Source of the DNA: Trichomonas vaginalis G3 | Lineage: Eukaryota; Parabasalia; Trichomonadida; Trichomonadidae | Assembly (NCBI RefSeq): GCF_026262505.1 | Contig: NC_067203.1 | Location: forward strand, 18,829,411 to 18,893,410 | Length of the DNA stretch: 64,000 bases | Direction of reading: 5' to 3' | Part shown: one piece after another, positions 40,067-48,256 of the stretch | Layout: every line of letters starts with the position of its first letter | Numbering within the stretch: the first letter of the stretch is position 1 | Translations under genes and position numbers: made by a program | Notes under the pieces: generated by a model | Told to the model about the DNA's origin: nothing | The model's database searches: none | What the model saw: the letters and a program-made list of their open reading frames with translations, nothing else

Positions 40067-40651
40067 TTAAAATGGTATGCCATATAGCTTCTTGAATTTG
40101 TTAAGAAGTATTTGAACGTATTTTCCATCTGTATCTCTAGTGTTTACATAAGCATAGCCCGCCTTAGTAAAATATACTTGTAATTTCCTATAGTTTACGC
40201 CGGTATAAAAGTAGAAAGAGTCTTGTTCTTCGCTATAGTAGTAAAACTCAAACGTATGCTTGCCATAGTCTGTAATTTCAATTGTTTCATCTTCTAGTTC
40301 GTCGACAAATTCGAATACAATATCTCCAAATTTGCCTTTGTTCTTATTGTTTTCAGAACGAGTGACCCAACGTAAGTTTTCAAGTCTATTGTCGTTTCTT
40401 ATATGGTTTATATGGTCTACAAAAGGTAAATTGTTAGGATTCAGTATAAAATGAGTTGCAATGACAACATGTTTAAGATAGTGTTTTCCACCCATCTTCA
40501 TAATAGCATATCCGTCATTTCGCTCCCATTCGCTTAAAACTCTTTTTGTCTTTTTGTTTCTGACTTCAAATGACTCACAACAGTGAATTTCATATTTCTC
40601 ATCTAACAAACAAGTTTCCCAACGGTCTGTTCCAACAAACTCAGCGTACAT
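40067..40651 (-). CDS. HNH endonuclease (homing-type, HNH_3)
   Basis: A 194-residue protein. The N-terminal part is a NUMOD-like beta region (SEWERNDGYAIMKMGGKHY); the HNH core follows at about 70-105: HVVIATHFILNPNNLPFVDH, then INHIRNDNRLENLRWVT with the usual Asp-His...Asn...Asn-Leu-Arg-Trp pattern. The remaining 85 residues are of unknown fold. Free-standing HNH genes of this type spread by cutting DNA in viruses and phages. Its leader and first codons are duplicated at 33252, evidence that this gene or its start has moved inside the element. Confidence 0.85.
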   Translation of the reverse strand: MYAEFVGTDRWETCLLDEKYEIHCCESFEVRNKKTKRVLSEWERNDGYAIMKMGGKHYLKHVVIATHFILNPNNLPFVDHINHIRNDNRLENLRWVTRSENNKNKGKFGDIVFEFVDELEDETIEITDYGKHTFEFYYYSEEQDSFYFYTGVNYRKLQVYFTKAGYAYVNTRDTDGKYVQILLNKFKKLYGIPF

Positions 40652-40690
40652 TTCAAATAAAATAAAAAAATGTTTTTTTAAAAAAATGTT

Positions 40691-42835
40691 TTATTTCATG
40701 CAATGTTTAACTATTTCACCATCTTCTTTAACACCCCAGTACTTCCTTTTCGATATTACATGAACTTCAGAAAATACCTTATCTAGCTTAAAACAGCCCA
40801 TCTTTTCACCGACCATTCCCATTTCAATGAGTTTGTTGTACCCTTCTTCGTTCGTCATGAGTGCGTCAATGTTCTCATAGTATACCACAACTTTCGATTT
40901 GACCTCGGAGAAGAACTCATTGTAGTTGTCAAGGACTGCTTTTGCGAACTGAGGATAAGACCAATGTTCGACAATAGGTTTTACTGTGGTTACTAAGCCA
41001 CCTTGACCTTGAGTAAATTCGTATTTCAAAACAAAAGGGGAGAACCTTTCAACAAAGTTGTCGACCTTCTCATAGTGTTTACTCTTCATCTTTTGAGGTT
41101 TTTTAATGGAATATCCCCATGTCGAATTCATAAGCAATTTGAGTGTCATTGCAAGTTTGGGGTTTGAAGCTTTCCTAATATCATAGAGTTGTTGTATGAC
41201 TTTTCCAACTGTATAGTTCCTTCCTGGGAACTCACCGTCTTCGTTTGGAATTCCAGTTGGAATATATTGGACGAACCTCATGTACGCAGCGTTAAGGTCG
41301 ACATAGTATATCTTTTCGTTTGAGTCGAACTTGTCGCAACCAATGGGTCCAGTTCGTGGAAATTCAAGTGAGTCTCTTATCTTCTGAGAAACTTCGCCTG
41401 CTATCTCATAAACATCGTCGAAGCAACCTGTTTCATATAAAACCTTCTGACCTAACTCCGATGCTCTCCAATACAATTTGACGTCAATTGGATGTCTCAA
41501 TGGAAGTTTGTTTATAGCATCTTGAAGTTCTTGCAACCTCATTGGAAGTTCTTCTGGTTCAGGTTGGTATCCGAACAATCCAACTCCTTTTGGAACAGTG
41601 TACTTCTTTTGTGCTATAACTTTGTCTGGAACAACTTTTGGTCTTGCTAACAATGAAAAGTTTGTTTCGTCTTTTGGTACAAAAGTTTCTGTCAGCTTGT
41701 CATCTGGAATTGGTTCCAACAAACCTTTCTCGAAAAGAATGTTAACAGCTCTGACAATGTTGCACTTGCCTTTTCCGAACATAAGACTTTCGTTCAACAT
41801 GAAGTGGTTGTGGACAATTACAATCTTCAACCATGGTAAGTCTTTGTCAACAACATAGTCGTCATGTGAAGAACCTTTAGCTGTAGGTATGTTGACTCGG
41901 ATATTGACATTTGCCAACGGTGCAACTTTTGCCAATTGACCTCTAAGAATGTACCTTGTCTTCACACATGACTCAAGATACTTCATCTTCTCTTCTGTAA
42001 CAAGACCAGAGTTCCTGAGACATGTAAGAATACAAGGTTCATTGACAATTTTTTCAATTGAATTGTAAATTCCATACCTTGTCAAGTCAATGTCAGACTT
42101 ATTTATGAACGGGAAGTATCCAGCATGTTGTCTGACTGCTTGAGGGTTAGGTTGGTACCATTCAAATTTTACACTTGCAATTCCTTCAATTGCATTCAAA
42201 ATGTCTGAGTCGGAGTCAAACATTTGTTCTCTCTTTGTAGTCTTGAAAGCGTCAAGAAGTTGTGCGGCTGTTGTGACATTGCCATGTGCATAGTAAATGT
42301 GACCGTCCAAATCTGTTACGGTTAGTCTGAGATTGTATCCTTTCTTATTTCCGTCTTGTATGGCAGCAAGTACTCCCATGAAGCCTTCTTTGTTCTTTCC
42401 TTCGTCAAAGTTTACTGTAAAGGTTCGACCAGATGTAATTTGACTTCTAACTTCACGGTACTTTTCATATGCATATCTTGTTCTTTCCATGGGAGCATGT
42501 TTGTCTTCACCTTTTCCTTTTTTCCTTCTCAAAGGATGCAATTGTTCGTTATGTTTCCAGTAGAATCTGGCAAAGCCGTCGTGTCCTTCAACTTGAGGCT
42601 CACTAACATCGAAAGGCATGTCCATAAGACGTTCTTCTTCTAACCTCTCTAGTCTGTTTGGATAATTTGCGCGTGCTGTTTCCAATTCCATTTCGTAGCG
42701 AAGACCAGACAATTTGTCATAGACTTTTATGGGTCTTCCCTTCCTATATTTAAAATTCTTCGAAACTTTCCAACCATATCTTTCTAACTCTGCTTTTATT
42801 CTAGCAGACTTTCTATCCATTCTATGCGGGGGCAT
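40691..42835 (-). CDS. Polinton family B DNA polymerase (protein-primed type)
   Basis: A 714-residue polymerase that would copy the linear element. The palm motifs are visible in order: motif A YYVDLNAAYMRFVQYIP (catalytic D513), motif B KLLMNSTWGYS (566-576), motif C VYYENIDALM (652-660) and a KRKYWG stretch near the end. In motif C the usual DTD reads NID, so the first Asp is Asn while the second, D657, is kept. No recognisable 3'-5' exonuclease motifs (DxE type) were found in the first 500 residues, and the protein is shorter than usual Polinton polymerases (about 1,000 or more). The frame is intact. Confidence 0.85.
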   Translation of the reverse strand: MPPHRMDRKSARIKAELERYGWKVSKNFKYRKGRPIKVYDKLSGLRYEMELETARANYPNRLERLEEERLMDMPFDVSEPQVEGHDGFARFYWKHNEQLHPLRRKKGKGEDKHAPMERTRYAYEKYREVRSQITSGRTFTVNFDEGKNKEGFMGVLAAIQDGNKKGYNLRLTVTDLDGHIYYAHGNVTTAAQLLDAFKTTKREQMFDSDSDILNAIEGIASVKFEWYQPNPQAVRQHAGYFPFINKSDIDLTRYGIYNSIEKIVNEPCILTCLRNSGLVTEEKMKYLESCVKTRYILRGQLAKVAPLANVNIRVNIPTAKGSSHDDYVVDKDLPWLKIVIVHNHFMLNESLMFGKGKCNIVRAVNILFEKGLLEPIPDDKLTETFVPKDETNFSLLARPKVVPDKVIAQKKYTVPKGVGLFGYQPEPEELPMRLQELQDAINKLPLRHPIDVKLYWRASELGQKVLYETGCFDDVYEIAGEVSQKIRDSLEFPRTGPIGCDKFDSNEKIYYVDLNAAYMRFVQYIPTGIPNEDGEFPGRNYTVGKVIQQLYDIRKASNPKLAMTLKLLMNSTWGYSIKKPQKMKSKHYEKVDNFVERFSPFVLKYEFTQGQGGLVTTVKPIVEHWSYPQFAKAVLDNYNEFFSEVKSKVVVYYENIDALMTNEEGYNKLIEMGMVGEKMGCFKLDKVFSEVHVISKRKYWGVKEDGEIVKHCMK

Positions 42836-42866
42836 TTTTATAAAAATAAAAAAAATATTTTTTTCT

Positions 42867-43433
42867 TTACTTTACGTAACCACCAGCTACCAGAAGCCTT
42901 TGACGCCAACCCATACCAGCTAATGAAGGTTGACTAAACTTTGGTTTTGGTTTATCTTCAGTTTTTGGTTTTTCTTCTTCTATCGGTTTTTCGTCACTTT
43001 TCGGTTCCTCTGACTTTACCTCACTTGCAGGTATGGTTGTGTCGTTAACATCTTCATAAATATCATATGCCATTTGTTTTTGTTTTCCTTTCAACTTTTT
43101 GTGTTTGTTGTAAAGTTTAGAATATTTCGACTCTAAGTCAATGAGATGTTCTATAATGAACTGTTGGTCAGTGAAGTATACCTTCCCATCTGTTGTCTCG
43201 AAAGCTCCTTCAGACTTCAATATTTTATTTGTGAGAGTCTGTTTCTTTTTTGAGATACTAGCCGTTCCATTTCTATGAAAAGTGACTTTATAGTTGGGGT
43301 TTGTATTTCCAGACCTGGCACTTTCTATTATTGAATTTTTCTCTTCATCTGTAAGTTCTTTGACAGGTTTTGACAATGGTTCTGAACTTTTTGTTTGTGG
43401 TGTCAAATCTACCGTTTCAACTTCTTCGGTCAT
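42867..43433 (-). CDS. Polinton protein with disordered charged ends, unknown
   Basis: A 188-residue protein. The first 30 residues are acidic and disordered, a compact middle (30-125: NPNYKVTFHRNGTASISKKK, then FIIEHLIDLESKYSKLYNKH) has a coiled coil, and a long Glu-Pro-Lys tract precedes a short C-terminal GMGWRQRLLVAGG. That end peptide might serve as a docking or cleavage signal. A virion or DNA-binding role is possible, not shown. It starts from a leader shared with the next gene upstream. Confidence 0.6.
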   Translation of the reverse strand: MTEEVETVDLTPQTKSSEPLSKPVKELTDEEKNSIIESARSGNTNPNYKVTFHRNGTASISKKKQTLTNKILKSEGAFETTDGKVYFTDQQFIIEHLIDLESKYSKLYNKHKKLKGKQKQMAYDIYEDVNDTTIPASEVKSEEPKSDEKPIEEEKPKTEDKPKPKFSQPSLAGMGWRQRLLVAGGYVK

Positions 43434-43450
43434 TTCATCTCAGTAAAAAA
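43434..43450 (-). promoter_or_regulatory. Shared leader motif, copy 1
   Basis: Read on the minus strand the sequence before the ATG at 43433 is TTTTTTACTGAGATGAA. The same 17 bases precede the ATG at 43607. The TGA inside it is the stop codon of the 55-residue gene upstream, so the motif doubles as gene end and leader. Confidence 0.5.
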
Positions 43451-43607
43451 TTTTAGTTTGGTTTGTTTTCAACTGGTTGTTTAGGTTTTTAAGTCGGTCT
43501 AAAACTTCCTGAGGTATAGGAAGAACTTGACAAACACGTGGTTGTGTAACTGCTGGAAGTCGACAAATCCATCTTGAACCCATTTGTCTCAATGCTGTAT
43601 TGTTCAT
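43440..43607 (-). CDS. 55-residue Polinton peptide
   Basis: A short gene (MNNTALRQMGSRWICRLPAV, ending TKIFY) squeezed between two others on the same strand. It is supported by the leader motif that it shares with the next gene and by the tight fit: its stop codon is seven bases before the following ATG. It is basic with two Cys and several Pro, and no family is recognised. Confidence 0.55.
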   Translation of the reverse strand: MNNTALRQMGSRWICRLPAVTQPRVCQVLPIPQEVLDRLKNLNNQLKTNQTKIFY

Positions 43608-43625
43608 TTCATCTCAGTAAAAAAA
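43608..43625 (-). promoter_or_regulatory. Shared leader motif, copy 2
   Basis: TTTTTTACTGAGATGAA directly before the ATG at 43607, as at 43434-43450. Likely a promoter or leader used for late, virion-type genes of the element. Confidence 0.5.
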
Positions 43626-43626
43626 T

Positions 43627-44001
43627 TTACATTCCCCACGTTTGAGGCGGTTGCGGTTGGTTGTTGTTTACCCACTGTTGTGCATGGTTATATCCTCTGT
43701 TAAAGAATCTTTCACCTTGGTCCATATAGTGCCCTGCTTGGTTATAGTAGTCATTTGCTTTGTTATAGTAGTTTCCTGCTTGTCTTCCTACATTGTCCAT
43801 CCATCCTTGAACTTTTCCTCTTGTTTCAGGATTTGGAATAAGATTTGCTGCATCTCGTGCTACCTCCCAACCTTTCTGTACAGTTTGTATAATAGGTTGT
43901 GCTTTCTCTTTCAGTATACCTAATGTACTCAAAATCTTCCTTCCAATTCCAAATGCACCTCTGGCTATTGTTCCCACTGCGGGCAAAAAATCTGGATGCA
44001 A
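43627..44001 (-). CDS. Amphipathic Tyr/Asn-rich virion-like protein
   Basis: A 124-residue protein. The first 45 residues form hydrophobic/Gly amphipathic helices (FLPAVGTIARGAFGIGRKIL). The rest has a repeated motif (NYYNKANDYYNQAGHYMDQG) and a Pro-Gln end. In style it belongs with the proteins at 47479 and 2661. It may be an internal capsid protein or membrane-active peptide by analogy with adenovirus protein VI, which is inference. Divergent from the integrase. Confidence 0.6.
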   Translation of the reverse strand: MHPDFLPAVGTIARGAFGIGRKILSTLGILKEKAQPIIQTVQKGWEVARDAANLIPNPETRGKVQGWMDNVGRQAGNYYNKANDYYNQAGHYMDQGERFFNRGYNHAQQWVNNNQPQPPQTWGM

Positions 44002-44046
44002 CTCCTGCTAATGCGCCAAATAAACCCATTTCTTATGGGTTAAAAA

Positions 44047-45006
44047 ATGACGAATCCAAACAAGGACCCCTATGTTTCTAAGGCAACAAAGAAAGCACTC
44101 ATGGTAAAAATCTTTAGTTCAACACCAAATGCTTGGTTTATGGATATCTTGGAAAACATTCCGAGGTATAGAGAAGATGGACCACCATACTGGCTAATAT
44201 TTGTCGGTCAAAACACAAGATACTGTGAAGCCATACCATTGCAGTCCAAAAATATTTTTAGATGTGAAAACTGCTTTGACAATATTCGTTGACAAATACC
44301 ATCCAACAAAACTGACATCTGACTGTGAAAGTTCTTTCAAATCAGATGATATTAAAAACTATCTGCGTTCAAAAAATGTAAACCAATATTTCATTGTCGA
44401 CCAAAACCATTCTGCTCTTGGTGTCATTGACAGTTGTATAAAAATCTTAAGAGACTTAAACCAACCACAAGGTGGTGAGGTAGATGAAATGTCATATGAC
44501 GACAAGTATAGACATTTCTCCATGGCAAAGATGAGACAAGTTTTAAATATTTACAATAGCCGTAAACAAAAAGGTTTGGGAAACCACTCCCCCGAAGAAA
44601 TGAAAAACAACCCCGACTTAGAGAAAGACTATATATTTAATAGTTTAGTCAAAAGAGACAAACAAGAAAGAATGCCAGGCTTCAAACTTAAGAAAGGTGA
44701 CAAAGTAAAAATAGAAATACCTAAACGCGACCCATATGAAAATACTATTGACTATGACAACAATGGGAACTCGACAGGTACTCGCATTCGTGTTCGTAAA
44801 ATAGAAGAAAGTATACAAGAGAATATTATGAAGTTTTAGGCAAACATGGCAAAATGTACAGACTGCAAGCAGAAGATAAAACTACTATTGTCAGACCTCG
44901 TTTCAAACTTGTCAAAGTTCAAGGTGGTATACTTTCAAAGACAGTTCCTAACAAATATAAGACAACTCCTGACGAATATGCTAAAGAAGTTGAAAATGAC
45001 GACTAA
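44047..45006 (+). pseudogene. Retroviral-type integrase, two frameshifts
   Basis: Frame 1 (44047-about 44255) starts MTNPNKDPYVSKATKKALMV and has the first catalytic Asp (WFMDIL). The frame shifts in a run of five T near 44260. The second frame carries the second Asp (LTSDCESSF) and the last core motif (DQNHSALGVIDSCI), where an Asp stands at the place of the usual Glu. A second shift near 44812-44822 leads to a chromo/SH3-like C-terminal piece (KHGKMYRLQAEDKTTIVRPR) ending with the stop at 45004-45006. The N-terminal HHCC zinc-finger is missing. The gene should insert the element; in this copy it cannot make a full protein. Confidence 0.85.
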
Positions 45007-46607
45007 GCAATTCTATACCATGCGTAAACTGTCATGTAAGGTGGCATGTAGTCTTTACTCTGTCCCGTTGTTTGCGTATATCCTGAAACGAAATGTGTAT
45101 GGTTTCCTTCTCCCTGCGTGTCATCCCAGTAACAATTTATAGCAAACTTAACGTCGTCTTTAACATCATATCCTTTACCTTTTGTCATTCCTGACCAATC
45201 CCAATATCTATGCTTATGCCAACCTGCTTGAGATGTACTTAAATCTATGTAGTGACTATGTGCAGGTAAGTTTTCACCTGAAATCGTTTTACTTCCACCT
45301 GTTTCCTTTGAAGAGTTTGCACAATACAAAAACCTGTCGACTATTTGTTCCCATGCACCAACACCAAACATTGCTTGAGGACCTCTTGCTTCCATTGACG
45401 TGTAAATAGAACCTACTGGGTTCATTAAATCAAACATATGAGATATTATAGGATTGTCTCTTTTGAACTTAAAATATAGTGCAACTATTTCAGGTTTCTT
45501 CTGGTTCATGTCAGAATATTTTTTATAATATAATCTTATGTTTTCAGGGTAGGTAAAGTCTTGACTATAATATTTATTTCTGTCATCTGTATAATAGTAT
45601 ACTATTCTCGTTTTTTCTATTGCATTATATCTTTTATATCTATAAAAATCTAAATATAATGTTAGCTTTTGTTCATCTACATGTGGTGTTCTTTCGTCAT
45701 CTCCATAGTCATAATAGTATGGTGCTGGAGCTGGGTCAGGCAATGTCATATCTGCCATTTCATAAACTCTTAAATATTTCTTTTGTTCGTCTCCATATAT
45801 GTTTAAGTAACAGTTGTTGTCTAATGGAACTTTAACTTGTGTACCATCGTTCTTTTTATAGCTTACATACATTTCATTGTTATTTTTCGGAATGAGTTTA
45901 TACCGTGTACCATTTTCTAAGGACTGTACCAACTGCCATCTAAAATATTTGTTTTCTTCATTGACAGAAAAGTCACCAACAATAGTTTCAATATTTTTTG
46001 TTCCTAGCAAACTTTGGTATATTTCATTGACATATGTTTTATCTGCTTTATTTTCAAGGCTAACGTTTAAGTCTGTTATTTCAGAAGATGTATGTGTATG
46101 TCCAACGTCACTTTTCCTGTTTAAGGTTTCTTGTAAGTTTGCAATATTTGCAATGGTATGTGTATGAGTCTTTTTAGAATATTCGTTTTCAGCTCTTGTC
46201 ACTTCACTTGACATTTTATTGTCAACATATGTTTTGTCTGCTAGTTCAGGATGAGTATGTTCTTTCGTTGCATAAGCTTTGTTAGCTCTTTCTTCTTCTT
46301 TTGCTATTGCATCGTCTACATATTCTTTGTCTGCTTTGTTGCCAACATCTGCTTTCAAAAGAAGTTCAGATATAGGTTTCTCGTTTAAAGTTCCTTTTGT
46401 TGGATTTATACAAACAGTATGGTTCTTACTGTCTTGAAACAGAAACTCATCTGTCATTGGGTTTATCGTCAGTTTTAAGTTTCCTTCTTTCAATGACTCA
46501 GATATCTTAGAATAGTTTGAAAAGTTTGTTGTGTTCTTATTTAGAGCTTGTATAATGAGTTGTCGGTTGTGTTGTATTTCTCTCATAGACGCTGTTTCAT
46601 TTGACAT
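45003..46607 (-). CDS. Phage tail-fibre/collar-like protein
   Basis: A 534-residue protein with three parts. Residues 1-205 form a rod with repeats of the phage-fibre type (ADKTYVDN, NKADKEYVDDAIAKEEERA) and HTH/HTHT motifs (KEHTHPEL, KKTHTHTI, GHTHTSSE). 205-385 is a beta-rich linker. 385-534 is a domain of the short-tail-fibre/receptor type: NPVGSIYTSMEARGPQAMFG, DRFLYCANSSKETGG, LPAHSH, later GNHTHF and a closing NMPPY-like YMPPYMTVYAWYRIA. Similar ends occur in phage fibres and baseplate proteins. It may be the Polinton's host-attachment spike. The frame is intact. Its stop codon overlaps that of the integrase. Confidence 0.85.
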   Translation of the reverse strand: MSNETASMREIQHNRQLIIQALNKNTTNFSNYSKISESLKEGNLKLTINPMTDEFLFQDSKNHTVCINPTKGTLNEKPISELLLKADVGNKADKEYVDDAIAKEEERANKAYATKEHTHPELADKTYVDNKMSSEVTRAENEYSKKTHTHTIANIANLQETLNRKSDVGHTHTSSEITDLNVSLENKADKTYVNEIYQSLLGTKNIETIVGDFSVNEENKYFRWQLVQSLENGTRYKLIPKNNNEMYVSYKKNDGTQVKVPLDNNCYLNIYGDEQKKYLRVYEMADMTLPDPAPAPYYYDYGDDERTPHVDEQKLTLYLDFYRYKRYNAIEKTRIVYYYTDDRNKYYSQDFTYPENIRLYYKKYSDMNQKKPEIVALYFKFKRDNPIISHMFDLMNPVGSIYTSMEARGPQAMFGVGAWEQIVDRFLYCANSSKETGGSKTISGENLPAHSHYIDLSTSQAGWHKHRYWDWSGMTKGKGYDVKDDVKFAINCYWDDTQGEGNHTHFVSGYTQTTGQSKDYMPPYMTVYAWYRIA

Positions 46608-46625
46608 TTTTATTCTAGATAAAAT

Positions 46626-47474
46626 ATGCTTCCAATAGAAAAAGAAAATTCAAGAGTTGCTACAACTAAACCATTAGATGAACTTTTTACGAATGTCGGT
46701 CAAAAGTTTGAGACAGAGACCGTAAAGCATGAAGGCTATCGTTTTGACTACCCATTAAGATGGCTAAGAGACCCATCTGTCACAAAAGCTATTGGCTTTC
46801 GTAGAATGAAGTTTGTGTCTGTAGAAGATAAAAGTTTTCCATTTATTGTAAGGTTTCATATAGATTATATATCTGAAGGGAAACGAAAAATGTGGGAAGA
46901 AATTGAGCTAATACAAGTTGACCTTTCATCTTCTCTACAGACTGCGTTAAAAAATATAGAAGATAAAATAAATTCATGTTATGCAAAATATGCTGATGAA
47001 TATGCAAATACCGAGAGCACACTTTATGTGAGAATTGTATATGACAAACAAAATTCACAAGTGTCATTTCAAATCTACGAAGACAATCCAAAGAAAGACG
47101 AACAAATATATACAGAATTCACTGCAATGTCATGGTATTATTTGCAAAGAATGTTAAATCAGAAAGTCGAACTTCCTTTAGCAAATATTTACAGTCGATA
47201 TGCAAGAGATGAACCATATTTATTTAAAGATGTTTTCGACCCAGCTGCTATTATTGTTCATGCTTCATTTTCTGGCGCCCAAAACTCTTTCTTATGCTTG
47301 GCAAATGACTTTTACGAAAAACCTACAAAGTTATACGAACCACCAAGTGGAAGTATTTCAGACTTTCAAGTATGGTTTACTACAGATGGAAGAAAAAGAA
47401 TAATTCCATTATACCATGCGTTTTACTTAGAACTTAGTTTCATATACAACTACTATCGAACGGTAAAAATATAA
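46626..47474 (+). CDS. Polinton protein, possible virion component
   Basis: An intact 282-residue protein, divergent from the fibre gene with 18 bases between the starts. It has mixed alpha/beta content (DYPLRWLRDPSVTKAIGFRR, later HASFSGAQNSFLCLANDF), no membrane segment and no enzyme motif. The position next to the fibre and the partial copy of its first 45 residues in the chimera at 39751-40041 show it belongs to the element. A jelly-roll or fibre-base protein is possible. Unrecognised family. Confidence 0.65.
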   Translation: MLPIEKENSRVATTKPLDELFTNVGQKFETETVKHEGYRFDYPLRWLRDPSVTKAIGFRRMKFVSVEDKSFPFIVRFHIDYISEGKRKMWEEIELIQVDLSSSLQTALKNIEDKINSCYAKYADEYANTESTLYVRIVYDKQNSQVSFQIYEDNPKKDEQIYTEFTAMSWYYLQRMLNQKVELPLANIYSRYARDEPYLFKDVFDPAAIIVHASFSGAQNSFLCLANDFYEKPTKLYEPPSGSISDFQVWFTTDGRKRIIPLYHAFYLELSFIYNYYRTVKI

Positions 47475-47478
47475 TTTT

Positions 47479-47721
47479 TTAATACGGTTGAGGTGTTGGA
47501 TTTGGTTGCCAACTAGACTGTGGTGCAGGTTCAGGCTGTTGTATAACAGGAGCTTGTTCTTCTGGTTCAGGGTCTTTAGGTATAATACCAACGAACTGAC
47601 CTACTCTTTTACCAATATTTTTGACTCCGTTCCAAATTCCTTTTCCTACGGTTTTGACGCCATTCCATATACCCCTTCCAACATTTCGAAAGAAGTTTCC
47701 AATACTACTGAAGAAACCCAC
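47479..47721 (-). CDS. Small amphipathic virion-like protein with repeats
   Basis: An 80-residue protein. Residues 1-45 are amphipathic, basic and repeated: FFRNVGRGIWNGVKTVGKG followed by IWNGVKNIGKRVG. The rest is Pro/Gln/Glu-rich (PEPAPQSSWQPNPTPQPY). It resembles membrane-disrupting or DNA-condensing peptides of adenovirus-like virions; that role is inference. It ends four bases from the end of the convergent 282-residue gene. Confidence 0.65.
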   Translation of the reverse strand: MGFFSSIGNFFRNVGRGIWNGVKTVGKGIWNGVKNIGKRVGQFVGIIPKDPEPEEQAPVIQQPEPAPQSSWQPNPTPQPY

Positions 47722-47738
47722 TTACTACGTGTAAAAAT

Positions 47739-48101
47739 CTAATGTCCGCCTAGTCTCTTACGTTTCCTGTTGAGTTCCATAGCATTCTTTAACTGGAGCT
47801 CATACATTCTGTTTCTCCTCTGGTAGAAAACATATTCTGGGTCAACTCCTGTGTTCGCGTCATCTGCATAAAGTTGTTTATATCCCACTTCAGGGTTTGT
47901 ATAAAACTCTTTCCATCTCATATTTGCATACCATGGTGGCAAACCTAACGCAGCGTCATTTGACATGGCAGTTTGCATTTGTACATCTGTTGGCACTTGA
48001 CCATAGTTTGCCATTGCAGTTTGTATTCTAACTTCATTTGGAATATTCTCTGGGTTTGGTTGTCCAGGTTGCTGTGCATTCGCTAAGTTCTGTGCGTCCA
48101 T
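47739..48101 (-). CDS. Small Polinton protein, basic C-terminus
   Basis: A 120-residue protein. The N-terminus is Gln/Pro/Asn-rich, followed by two imperfect repeats (VRIQTAMANYGQ and VQMQTAMSNDAA), an aromatic middle (PPWYANMRWKEFYTNPEVG) and a basic tail NRKRKRLGGH. Tail basicity suggests DNA binding. No family recognised. It starts 23 bases downstream of the end of the 43-residue gene, in the same direction. Confidence 0.6.
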   Translation of the reverse strand: MDAQNLANAQQPGQPNPENIPNEVRIQTAMANYGQVPTDVQMQTAMSNDAALGLPPWYANMRWKEFYTNPEVGYKQLYADDANTGVDPEYVFYQRRNRMYELQLKNAMELNRKRKRLGGH

Positions 48102-48124
48102 TTAATATTAGATAAAAATATCTC

Positions 48125-48256
48125 TTACGAGTACATATGCTGAACATTTGCAGACATTGGTTCATCTTCATATTCTCTATATCTTTCTGCCACGTCAAAT
48201 AAATAAATGACACAATGGAAAAAACCTAAAACAAGTAGTCCTATTTCAAACCACAT
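48125..48256 (-). CDS. 43-residue single-TM protein overlapping the Dam gene
   Basis: Starts with an ATG inside the last codons of the methyltransferase gene (16-base overlap, different frame). The peptide has one hydrophobic segment (EIGLLVLGFFHCVIYLF) and a charged tail (ERYREYEDEPMSANV). Tight overlap and the clear TM pattern argue for a real gene. A membrane protein of the virion or of infected cells is possible; nothing further can be said. Confidence 0.5.
   Translation of the reverse strand: MWFEIGLLVLGFFHCVIYLFDVAERYREYEDEPMSANVQHMYS

Noticed and set aside
44047..44839. Programmed ribosomal frameshift in the integrase
   Set aside because: Two shifts in different places plus shifts in many other genes of the element fit decay better than recoding.
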